NCBI GenBank assembly: GCA_001600875.1
Contig: BCLD01000006.1
Location: 1,096,330 to 1,160,329 of the forward strand
DNA length: 64,000 bases
Direction of reading: 5' to 3'
DNA from: Solicoccozyma terricola
Lineage: Eukaryota > Basidiomycota > Tremellomycetes > Filobasidiales > Piskurozymaceae
A program made the position numbers and the translations under genes. Positions 35,868-46,078 of this stretch are shown here, one piece after another. Below the pieces are notes generated by a model. The model worked only from the letters and a program-made list of their open reading frames with translations, was not told where the DNA came from and did no database searches. Positions within the stretch are counted from its first letter, which is position 1. The number at the start of each line of letters is the position of its first letter.

Positions 35868-36440
35868 GCTTGCGAAGAACCGCGTGTGAATGTGTTGTGA
35901 AATGTGAAGAAGCCAGTCTTCGGGGAAAGGGGGGAAAAAAAGGAGCGTGTGGAAAGGAACGTGAAGAGCACTAGCCGGTAGTGTTGTAGGTGATGGTGGG
36001 GAGATGTGGATGGTGACGACGAGGCAGACAGAGAATGACCTGATACCGACTGCTGGGTCAAGGTACGCCTGCTCATTAAACCCTTGACAGTTTGGGACGC
36101 GTCGTCTCCATCTCCATCTCCATCTCTTCCATCTCTGGGTGACAACCCACCAGCCGTCAACGCGCCCCCCGCGGGCCCGTCAACCTCTGAACTCTGTTTG
36201 GAGAGCCGACGCAGCATGACTGCACATGAGCCTGATTTCATTGCGTACTACGAAGGTTGGCACATTTACAAGATGGGCTACCGAGTTCACTGTACATATT
36301 TGCTTTTCTCAAATCATTTTCACGCGCTTCGGGCCTCTTAGACCACGACGTTTGATATGCCGCAATATGTTTCTCCAAGCCGTGCCGTCACTTTACTCGA
36401 CTTCCGCAACTGCAGAGTACCGACGGAGTACCGACGGCCT
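35868..36440. other. Intergenic region
   Basis: No gene seen. It contains a CTCCATCTCCATCTC repeat near 36,105-36,125 and lies between the secreted-protein promoter and the 3' end of the Rossmann-protein gene. Confidence 0.55.
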
Positions 36441-37504
36441 TCACTCGTGCCACGAATCGGCTTTAGTTTCAATGGCCTTCTTTACCGCACTGTCGACATC
36501 GTCATCACCATCCATCACGTCCCACGTCTTGCCGTATGAACCGTGGTCCATGGATACCCTCAGCAAGACCTTTGCCACTGTCTCTCGACTGCGCCGGTTC
36601 GTATCCATGAGCGAATAAGCCCGCGATAGAATACCACACCACATCACTCACCTCACTTTCCCAAGCTGAACCTGTCCGAGCTGGCATCCGGAAGAGCCTA
36701 GATCTGTCAATTCACCAGGTCGGATGATGGTGTACTTGAGTGTAGGACGCGCGTGGAGGTCCTGATCTGCGGCAAGCTTGGCTTCCATATCTGTTATCGA
36801 CGGTGTCAGTGAGCGGTCGGGACATCGACTTGCGGATACAACTCACAGTCGGGGGTATCCTTCCACATTTGCTCGCTCTTTTTCTCTGTACGATGGAAGG
36901 TTGCGTTAGCTCCCATCGAGCTCACGCTTACAACTACGCACTGGACTCCTCGTTGTAATATGACGGAGCTGGCTTCTTACGGTCTAGAGATCTCCGGGCC
37001 ATCAGTCGTGTATTCTTCTCGCAGCAGACCAGTCCTTCTACCCACCTCTCAAATCACTTGCAGAAACCAGAACGATGCGATGCGTGTTTGACGCTCGATG
37101 TGTGTGCGTTGCTTCCATCGCATCGAACACCTTGATCGCACCTTCAAAGTCCACAGCCCTCGTACGAGCGGTGCCACCTTTTCCGCCTGCTCCGGCAGCA
37201 AAGATGATGACATGAGGTGAGGTGATGTCCATCAATGCAGTGATGTCAGAGGTGGTGGCTTCTTCGAGGGAGAGGATGTATGGAGTGGCACCGGTGGATT
37301 TGACCTTCTCCACGCTGCGTTAATCCAAGTTATTAGGCGCCATCGGTGACCTGGATGCGGGTCTGGATGCACTCACTGAGCGTCATTTCGGATGACCGAG
37401 GTGACTTCATGTCCTGCCTTGGCAGCGACCGTGGCAAACTGGAGAGCGACTTTTCCGCCTCCGCCGAAGACTAGGTATTTGTGGGTTTCGTGGGTGGGTG
37501 ACAT
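36441..37504 (-). CDS. NAD(P)-binding Rossmann protein (atypical SDR, NmrA/YwnB-like)
   Basis: Six or so exons starting at 37504. MSPTHETHKYLVFGGGGKVA has the GxGGxxA-like dinucleotide loop. It is followed by GHEVTSVIRND, then HVIIFAAGAGGKGG, RTRAVDFEGAIKVFDAME, HRIVLVSASDLRG, and after short exons YMEAKLAADQDLHAR and YTIIRPGELTD. The YxxxK and IRPG motifs are typical of atypical short-chain dehydrogenases related to NmrA and YwnB. The C-terminus ends KKAIETKADSWHE at TGA 36441-36443. The substrate is unknown; some relatives sense NADP rather than catalyse. Confidence 0.85.
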
Positions 37505-38077
37505 TGCAATGAAAAGAGGTGGCGAATGTTGCAAAGGACGATTGGTTTGAAGGAAAGGTTGATGGACTGTTGTTGGTTCCCCTCTCGCTTTAGTAGTCGC
37601 AGCATCGAAGCATCCGACGAGTTGTCGCATCCGAACCGTGAGTGCTGCCGAAGACCTGTGTCATACCTCATATCCATATCACCTGACAGGCAAATCAGCT
37701 GACAGCAAGTACATCCGCCACGTGCCGTCCTGGCAACGTCTTGAACACATGGTTCCTGAACTCGCGGAAGGCGACTAGATGGCATCTTGTTCCGCTTGAC
37801 TGAACAGTGAAGCCAGTGGTGTTTGGGACAGTGCGAAATCCAAATTTCCTCCCGCATCTCCCAGCGGGAAAAAAAAGAAAAAAAAAAAAAGAAAAAGAAA
37901 GAAGGAAGCGAAACATTGAACGCCGTACGGCGCCGATCGGGCATAGCGAAGAAGTGAGATCCCAGAAACCTAAATATCATATCAACATTTCCAAATCCAA
38001 TAATTTCACAATCTTGTCCCTAGGACCTTTGAAGAACAATCAATATCACAGAGAGACATCCGCCGTTCGTTCGCCCA
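37505..38077. other. Intergenic region with A-rich tract
   Basis: No gene seen. A purine tract of A with scattered G lies at 37,866-37,905, between two minus-strand genes. Confidence 0.6.
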
Positions 38078-40445
38078 TCAAATACCCTCGTCTTCCGCAA
38101 CAACTCCGATAATTTTCTCGTCGGAACTAACGGCAACCTTCTGGAACTTTCGGGACGCGAAAGGTGGGTACTTCATATTGTAGATCTCGTCGAGCTCCTC
38201 AAGGGTTCGCCCTACCGTCTCTACAACCGCGAGGGGGAACATGACGCTTACGAGTCAGGTTTTGTGAAACGGCTGCTCCAATGCAGAGGTTTGACTTACC
38301 GACACCGAAAAAGTACCAGCAAGCGGCGAAAACAATATCGAGACCGACAAACACATATATGTACTGCCATAGTGTGGGTTGTCAGTGGACCTCCCCAGCG
38401 CATCAAGAGGACGGCCGAACTCACATTGTTTTTCATATTCTGAAGAGCATATGGTCCAGCGTACGTGTTGATGAAACCAACCAATGAAACGATCACACCC
38501 GAAATAGCCAGCCCTTTTGCTCTTGCGGTGGTCTCTAGGTTCTCGGTGGGATAAACACCTTGCAACGGCGTGTAAGTGAACGAGTAGACAACCCCAAAGA
38601 GGAAGTTGAAAGCAACTCCGGCCTGGCCGATGGCAAGATTAGGATTGATGGGGGTGCCGCTAGCGTCCACAGGCTGCTTTGCCCAGAAAGTAGAGGAGAG
38701 GCCGTTGCCGAGAAGACACAAGGACAAAAGAGCCGTACCAATGGTCAAGACTTTCACCTGCGCATAGTATGGAGAAAGTCAGTGACCGATGTTGCCGGAC
38801 TCTGATCTTCTCGTCCTTACTCGAGGCATTCGATCAGTCAATGAGGCAGCTGTGAGAGAGCAAATCGCGCCCAAAAAACTTCCTCCGAGATTGAGCGCCA
38901 AAATGGTCCTTGGTGATGTGTATCCCAGATTGTTGTAAATGACGTTCTGGAAGTATCCGAGGCCGTTTCCGGCATACTGACCGAAAACGGATATCATGAG
39001 GACCATGACCATCCTCCATCGAGCATTCTTGGTTCTGAAAAGAGCGCGGTAATCCCACCATCGCTTGTCGATACCGTCGAGGCTGATGTGGTCTTGGAAC
39101 TCTTGGAATTCAAGCTTGACCAAAGCGGAGTTGGGGTCCTATGGATCGAGGATGGTTTCAACGGGGATCGCTCACGAGGGATATTACAGGCAGCGACTTA
39201 CTCCATTACCGTGATACTTGACGAGCCATTGATAAGCCTCTTCACTGCGTCCATTCTGCATCATCCAACGGGGACTTTCCAAGCACGTCCATGAAAGACA
39301 CATCAAAGCAAGACTGCGGATTACGTAGACGATCAGTAAGTACATTTTCAGACGACGCCGTTTGAAAGCAGGCAAGGGCCTCACCCGTAGATGCCTTGAA
39401 ACATGAAGGGAATGCGCCAAGCCCAGTTCGACTGGATGTTCACGCACGCAAAGGTGATGATGGCGGCTGGGATGGATCTATTGATGGTAGGTGCTAATTT
39501 CCGTCAGCCTTGCATTTCTTATCCATAAGCGAAGAAGAAAGTGACACACCCTCCATTCCAGCCAGAGTTGTAAACGCCAACAAATTTTCCACGCCAATGG
39601 GGAGGGGCAATTTCGACACAAAGAGATGGTGCTCCTACCGTCACAATGGCGATTCCCATGCCAAGCACAAAGCGGCCTCCTATGAGTTGCTCAAAGACCC
39701 TGGCAGTAGAGACAATCACGGTTCCTATGAAGATGACGCCACCGCCCACACACATTCCCATGCGTCTTCCCCATCGATCTGTCGGATATGGGGAATCATC
39801 AGCATGGCTCCCGTTCCGATCAAGGGAACACTTACCAGCAACTGGCCCGGCAACAAAGGCACCAACAAAGGAGCCCACCTGAAAGCGAACCATGGTTCAT
39901 TTCAAGCACACATCAACCCCTTGGAATATTCTTACAGTATACATGGAGAAGATAAGCGAGACCTTGCCACCGACTGTACCGGTCTTGAAGTAGTCTTGGT
40001 ACTGAAACATCGGCGAGATACCGGAAAAGAGACTTCCGTCGTATCCGTTGGTACAAGCTCCAAGACTGAGTAGACGGGAATCAATCAATGTTTGTACGTT
40101 TTTAGATGCACTGAACAGTTGCTTACAGGGTTATGAAAGCCGTGTAAAACAGCGTCACGCTACTTTTGGACTTCCAGTTTATGGGACTTGATGCAATAGC
40201 CGCCTCGTATGCCTGGCACACGCAACAGAATTCGATCAGCTGCAGCAGTGAAAGAATCAAGAGGTGTGGAGACTCACCGCGTTTCTGACTTCACGAATCT
40301 TATCAGCAGCACGAGCAGCCTCGGCAGGAGACAGCTCATGGAGATTAGCCAATCGAGGCATATCCTGCACTAGTGCTAAGACATCGGTGGTTTCCAGATG
40401 CTTGACATCCTGCTTCTTTTCAACCGTAGGAGATTCGGCAGACAT
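38078..40445 (-). CDS. MFS sugar transporter (sugar porter family, hexose/lactose-permease-like)
   Basis: About a dozen short exons. After the cytosolic N-terminus (MSAESPTVEKKQDVKHLETT) come membrane segments with signature motifs: GYDGSLFSGI in TM1, DRWGRRMG between TM2 and TM3, GRFVLGMGIAIVTVGAPSLC, then CLESPRWMMQNGRSEEA after TM6, a large loop, and GLDIVFAACWYFFGV with ETVGRTLEELDEIY after TM12. These are the sugar-porter motifs, so proton-coupled or facilitated sugar uptake is expected. ESPRWMM and ETVGRTLEE fit the fungal lactose/hexose permease branch; the substrate is not determinable. A second ATG at 40457 is in frame. The stop TGA is at 38078-38080. Confidence 0.92.
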
Positions 40446-42453
40446 GGTGTAAAACAAGATGCCAGTTTCGCAAGGAGGAACGCAGGTCTGACCAGATAGG
40501 GAGCGAAGGGCACCAGACTATATACCGATGGGCGATGGGCACAGTGGGCACCAAAGGACTGGCTCTGCCTGCCGATGATAGGGATTTTATCCGGAGCCCC
40601 TTTTGCCCCGCAGTAGCCTGTAGGATGGGAAAATCCCGGAAAATGCTTACTTCATGTTCCTGAATTGCTTTCAACCCCTTCCACCCTGTGGTTGGGACAT
40701 GGCATCCGGCCCGTTATTCGATGCTCGATCTTTCAACTCTTCTAATCATAACGATGGTGGTAACAAGATTTGTCGAAATTTAGCCGGTGGATGGTCGATG
40801 GGTAACTGACTAGCGTGGAATCCAGAGTTATTTCCTGTACTCGCTGCAGATTCGCAAAGCTATTTTATCGGCCCGGTTGACATGGTGTATGGCTGGTGCA
40901 AACAAGTGCTCACGCGCCACGGCGTTGGAATGCGGTACATTCTCTGGAAGCTTGCCGGAATGAGCCCGATCTAATCTCTCCGCGGCGCCCCATTATGGCC
41001 AGCCAACCTCCACCAGTGCGAAGGTGCCTCCACATCCACAGCGCTCGGGGGAAAGAAAGAGACGACAACCGCATGGACGTAGAAATGGAACCTGCTTCCA
41101 GTGATCTAAAGTAAGCTGCCAGGTTGCCGAAGCAGTAACTCTCGGCGAGCCTGCCGCTGGATGTGTACAACAGTATGGAGGACTCTCGACGAAGGGGAGC
41201 TCCAGATAATATTTTTGCTGCCCGGACGATTTGAGCTAGATCGAGAGTCCGAGAGGTGTTTGGGTCGGTACTCCAGCGAAGTCTCTCAGAGGCGGGGAGA
41301 AAGGGGGGGGGGGGGGGGGTGGAGGGAATGGAGGGTTCTTTCGTGGATTTGAAGCTCACCCGGATGGCTTTACCGTAGGAGTAGCCGCACACCTTTCTTA
41401 CCTTAAATCATACTTTGTCCGCACCTTTCTGCAGACTCGATGAACAGGATTCGCGACGAGATCAGGTATACTCAATGCTTAGCTGTTGTCTTGCAATTTC
41501 CTGAGGCCGGCTCTGAGCCACCCTATGGAGAGTATGTAGCAGCGTGTGCATGTGGGCGGTAGTTGGATCTTTGACTCGGTCTGCGGCGTCGATATCGGGT
41601 AAGCAAGTTCGCCACATAGTAGCCATTTCATCTACGCTAAAGCTGCTCTCCAGCTCGGCCAAAAATGGCATCATTGCGAGCGAACTGAAGGGATCGCGCC
41701 ATGCCTCGCAATGTTTGAAAGGGACGTCGGTTTGTCCATTTGGATTGGAGTATCATTTCGTATCGTAGCATAGTGATACAAGAGCTCTACAACAGCCATG
41801 CATGTCATCTGGTAGCATATCATTGTCATGAAAAGGCCGGTTTGAAAGTCGTTGTCATGTCGCTTGGTCAAAAGCAGATGAGGGGCAGGAATCGGTCGTG
41901 GAGACCAGAAGGGAAGCAGTCAATCGGGGAGCAGGGGAGATTGGGGACCGAGTACGAAGACATAAGCTACGATCCCAAGTTCGATAGGTCAGATCTGTGT
42001 CAGGGTAGGCTCGGAGCTGGAGACACCCTCACCCTCATGAAACCGAAAAGATCGGCGATATGTCTGTCTTAAATGGCGGAGCGTCATTGGCAGAGCATAT
42101 GAGGTCGCTGGAAGGCGAGAAAGAATCTGCGGATTCGTTGGCAAGTGTCGTAAATTGTTGGTGAGATGTGGACTCCTGATGAGGGCGGATAAAAGCTCAT
42201 TTATTCAGTTGCGTACCCTTACGACTTCCAAACAGACTCACTCTTTCCGCCGCCTCGTCTTGAATTATCGGATGCTTGCCTCCTGTTTCAAATTTCATTG
42301 GTGGGGCGAGGAACTCTCCGTGCTTCTACGAGAATCGACCGAGGACCGCGAAATATGAACCCATGGATCGTGTGCGTGGTGTCCTACATCCTCTGTAACA
42401 GAACGGACACCAGTTTGTGGGATTTGTTTGTTTCGCGGTAGATGAGAAGAAGA
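40446..42453. other. 2-kb intergenic region
   Basis: No intact gene was found. It includes the transporter promoter with a CCCCTTTTGCCCCG element near 40,597-40,610 that resembles glucose-repressor GC boxes, a 15-nt G-run near 41,306, and a possible gene remnant at 41,462-41,871. Confidence 0.5.
41462..41871 (-). pseudogene. Possible coding remnant, unassigned
   Basis: Two overlapping minus-strand frames have coding-like composition: the upstream one with FMTMICYQMTCMAVVELLYH and the downstream one with FLAELESSFSVDEMATMW and DAADRVKDPTTAHMHTLL. They overlap around 41,671-41,750 in different frames, as if split by a frameshift or a missed intron. The composition vaguely recalls the middle homology region of fungal zinc-cluster factors, but no DNA-binding domain is nearby. 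Confidence 0.25.
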
Positions 42454-44749
42454 TTACCCGTTGGCAACGGAAAGACGCGGGCGCTTTGCAATGGTCGGTC
42501 GAGCAGACTCTGCAGGTAACAGCGAATGCGGCGAGATGGTATTTGGTATGGGGATCGCTTCACTGGTATCGATTTCCATCAACGAAGAGGACGCCCGTGG
42601 TGATTCGCGGCAATGAATTTGCACTCCAGTCATATCGTTGTCGGCTACCATCTCGTTCTCTTTAGCGACGTCGAAGGAGTCGGCGCTCAACAGACCGATC
42701 GGAGATTGGTCAACCTCGACCTCTCCATTGTCGACCAACCTGTCCATGTCCTCGAAAGTCGTGAGCACATCTTGTGTCCATCGTCTACATCGAGTTGTTG
42801 TCCATAACTGGTCTGTCCGTTCATCGGTGGGTTGTAAGCGATCAAGACCTTCGATCACTGGCGATGTAGGTCGTCTTTTCGATGCTGATTGGCGTTTGTT
42901 CCTTTCATTCCTTTCATTCAGTAGGAAATTTACGGTTTCAGCGGCCAAACGAATTCGACCATCGCGACGAGCAATATCCGATCCCTTCCTTGATTTTTCC
43001 CCACTACCTCCTTGCGCACTGCTCTCGCCTGTATTGGAAGTGTCCATATTATCTTCTCCCCCACCGCCACCGCCACCGCCATCGCCAACATCCTTCGCAT
43101 TACAATCTCCACTTTTCGAAGAGTCATCGTACCCTCGCTCTGTACTCGGTTGCGACTTGTACCTCGGTACGAAAGGCTCGTATGGAACGTGAGCGGTTGC
43201 TTTGCAAAGTTGAACGATGTCCTTCATCCGGCTTTTACCTTCCCTGATGATGTTCCGGAGAATGCAGAGAGCTCGGACGCAGTTATCTGGGACGCGTAGG
43301 TCCAGTAGTCTATAAAATGGGAATGCAAGCTGTTGGGAGTGGCCGAGGCAAGACGGCCGTCAACCAACGGGTTCTTTTGCATATGAGTCGAAACCGGGCA
43401 GACCAGCGATGACCAAGAATGCGATGCCCCAAGGATCAACTCACGTAGTAATTTTCGTCCCCGACCCGAGTTCGTCTCACCGCATAGAACTCCCACGTGT
43501 GTCTCAATACCAAGACCCCAAAAACAACTGGCTCCCTCATACCCAACGGCCAATCTGCGACTGGATCTTGACCAGGAGGATATGAGGCGGTGATTTTACC
43601 CTGCATATCGATGATTGAACCGATGGTTAATATTGCGTGTGGGATAAGTTGTATGAAAGCTTGAATGCGACAACCTCGACTTGGGTATCGCTTGATTTCT
43701 GCGAAGAGGAAAGGAAAGACGTAGGCTTTGGGCGCTGGGTGAGCAAAGCATGAGCGAGGATGGGCGACGAAGACGGAGCGGGAGAGCATGTGTTCCAGCG
43801 AAGAGACGGCATAGTCAACACATCGATGAAATAATCATGTTTATATCGGGCCGAGTGGTTGAAGCACATACCATTCATCGGACCCGTGAATAGAGACATT
43901 GATTTCAATTCCATGACTTGACCCCAACCGTGTTCCGGTTGATCGTCTAATCTGCGAGCATTATAACCCAAGCTAAAGTCCTGTTTGCGATTGGGAAGTT
44001 TGGAGAGATGGAGTGAATCGGCGACATATTTGTCGTACGTATAATCACCACTGAGAGAACAGGTTAAACATCAATGATCTTCCCGGGGTGTAGGAGGGAA
44101 GAAGCGGGGTTATTCTCACAGGCTTCGCATGCTAACATCTGACTCTTCTATCGCCAGAACATTGCGGACCACAGAGTTGAACAATGAATGCCAAAGCACT
44201 TCTAGTGGTGAAGCAGAATCTTGTCGGACGACTTCTTCATGAAGATCTTTGATGGCGATTTGAAATTTGACATCGGCAGGAGAGGATGTTGAGGTGGTCG
44301 CGGGTGATCGTAGTTCTATTGTTATGTTTTGATCCTTTGTAGAGACGTCGAATGTGAAAAGATGAACAACAAATGAGGAAACTTCCTCCATCTGTGACAA
44401 CGATCAACTAACTCACCAACCAAAAATCCTTTGCGACACACCCTATAGTCCCACCTACCATTTTATTGATTTCTAGCCGCGTTTGGTTCAGTGCGTGCGA
44501 CAACTCATCATTGGTGACCTGATCATTTGCCAAAGTCAACCTGACCCCTTGTTCTGGTGCAAACACCCTGCATTCCCCCAACGCCTTCAAGGCTGCGATA
44601 TCGTCGCTATTGGTCGCAGCGGAGGTGGAAGTGGAGGAAGAGGAGCCAGTAGCACGACTCGGGGGGGAATGTGAGGTTTGTGGGTGCTTGGCGAGTGATG
44701 GAGGCGGAGGAATAACAGGTAATGTTGTTGCACGGCGTTCCGTCATGTC
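42454..44749 (-). CDS. Unrecognised protein, possibly with a PD-(D/E)XK-like fold
   Basis: About five exons. The order is a disordered Ser/Thr N-terminus; ECRVFAPEQGVRLTLANDQV; SFVVHLFTFDVSTKDQN; GWGQVMELKSMSLFTGPMNG; AYVFPFLFAEIKRYPSRG, then RIQAFIQLIPHAILT; WPLGMREPVVFGVLVLRHTW; and a charged tail with a GGGGGGGG run. The hydrophobic strand ending AEIK, followed by a Gln-containing helix, resembles the E-x-K and Q motifs of PD-(D/E)XK nucleases such as fungal DUF7924-type proteins; this is a weak structural guess. ATG 44749 is chosen because the earlier in-frame ATG (44899) lies inside the TGTCACGTGACA promoter palindrome. The stop is TAA 42454-42456. Confidence 0.7.
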
Positions 44750-44893
44750 GTGACGAGGTGACGGCAGTGAATATTCGGTGCGGTGCAGAGCTTGCCTCGA
44801 AGCTGTGTGGAACCTCCCGCATACTGATGGCAGGGCGATGGAGTTGACGGTGTTCTGTCGACAGGGACCAAAGACACCCCGGCGGCGGTGTTG

Positions 44894-44905
44894 TGTCACG
44901 TGACA
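44894..44905. promoter_or_regulatory. TGTCACGTGACA palindromic E-box
   Basis: Identical to the 12-mer at 30281-30292. It lies 145 bp upstream of the chosen start of the 42,454-44,749 gene. It is a candidate bHLH (Cbf1/USF-type) site. Confidence 0.5.
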
Positions 44906-45036
44906 AGTGATCGGCGGTCTCCACGGTCCAGCGACGAAGGGATAATAACTTCCACCGGGTTACGCTCCGCTTGAGCTTTTGAGACGCTTGAAAAAGGAAT
45001 CTGCGACCCTCCTACCCCACCTTTGTACATGTTAGC

Positions 45037-45138
45037 ATGGCTGAGCGCTGGTCCTGGCAAGATGTCGCTCTCCGTTCGTTAGACTTGACAGGAAGGAGTG
45101 GACAGTCGACCCCTGTAGACGTAGAGGAAGTCCGATAA
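45037..45138 (+). CDS. Small ORF or first exon, copy 1 of a tandem pair
   Basis: ATG to TAA encodes 33 residues: MAERWSWQDVALRSLDLTGR, then SGQSTPVDVEEVR. A second small ORF 55 bp downstream has the same plan (M-[AT]-E...SWQ-[DY]-V...SLD-[LM]-TG-[RK]). Similarity in both DNA and protein suggests a duplicated short coding unit. No family is known. It may be the first exon of a longer gene. Confidence 0.35.
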   Translation: MAERWSWQDVALRSLDLTGRSGQSTPVDVEEVR

Positions 45139-45192
45139 TAATAGCAATAGCGACCTCACTCTAACTTCCGTGCATTCACTACCAACTGCGAC

Positions 45193-45291
45193 ATGACTGA
45201 GCAAGAGGAGTATGGAGGCTCCTCTTGGCAATATGTCGATCCCTGTTCTTTAGACATGACTGGAAAGCAGCTGCCGCTGCCGTGCCGGTGA
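45193..45291 (+). CDS. Small ORF or first exon, copy 2 of a tandem pair
   Basis: ATG to TGA encodes 32 residues starting MTEQEEYGGSSWQYVDPCSL and continuing DMTGKQLPLPCR. It aligns with the ORF at 45037-45138 with an insertion after the first three residues. The DNA after each copy also matches (GTGGACA...TGTAGA..GTAGAG, then AATAGCGA). Confidence 0.35.
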   Translation: MTEQEEYGGSSWQYVDPCSLDMTGKQLPLPCR

Positions 45292-46078
45292 CATTGGACC
45301 CATAGAAGGCAAGGTGGACACATGTAGAGGCCTGAATAGCACATTATGGGCGTACGCCCAATAGCGATATTTGGTGGAACACACCATTAGTTCGAGTTGC
45401 ATTGTACCCCTCTGACCCGAGACAATGGGCAAATGCGGGGTGGGGATGTCATGACAGACAAGAAAAGACAGCAACCATCAACCACTACCCAACTCCTTGA
45501 AGTGACTAGGACGAGCCGGGAGAGTAGGGAGACTTGCATTTGGAACGGGTGGGGTTGGGAGTTGGAATGGCGGTGGTAGTACCAGAGCAGTCGGTAGAAT
45601 TTATTTTCCCAATGCATGCGTTGATGCGTCTCACATTGGCTTGCTGAGACGCGCAAAGGCATTATTCTACTCCAGCTTTGGAATGCTGACACAATCACCG
45701 TATCATACGCACCAATCTTCGTTCGTGGGAAAAGGAGGGGTCGGAAGTAATATCCAGATTGGGCGATATGTCGGCAATCAAATTAGCTATCCTACCATAT
45801 GTACATTGTCGATTATTGTACTTTCTTTTGTCCCTGGGAAGTTGTCAACCGATGGCTCACATGGAGAGAGTAACTCACCCGAATATGGTAGTATCGGGAC
45901 CCAGAGTCTAGTAGGCAGCTTCAAGTGGTCCCGGTGGGCAACCATTGCAGATACATGGGTCCTCCACCTATGCAGATACATGTGACACGGTAGGCGTCCG
46001 AGGGAAGGAACTGCGAATGCGCAGAAGATAGAGAGCGATATTGAATATCATGAGGCCGCACAGATCTGAAGATGTCTT
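45292..46078. other. Intergenic region
   Basis: No gene seen between the second small ORF and the 3' end of the membrane-protein gene. Confidence 0.5.

Noticed and set aside
37471..37980. 169-codon minus-strand frame upstream of the Rossmann-protein gene
   Set aside because: It contains a poly-Phe stretch from the A-rich tract, has no coding character, and ends out of frame with the real start at 37504.
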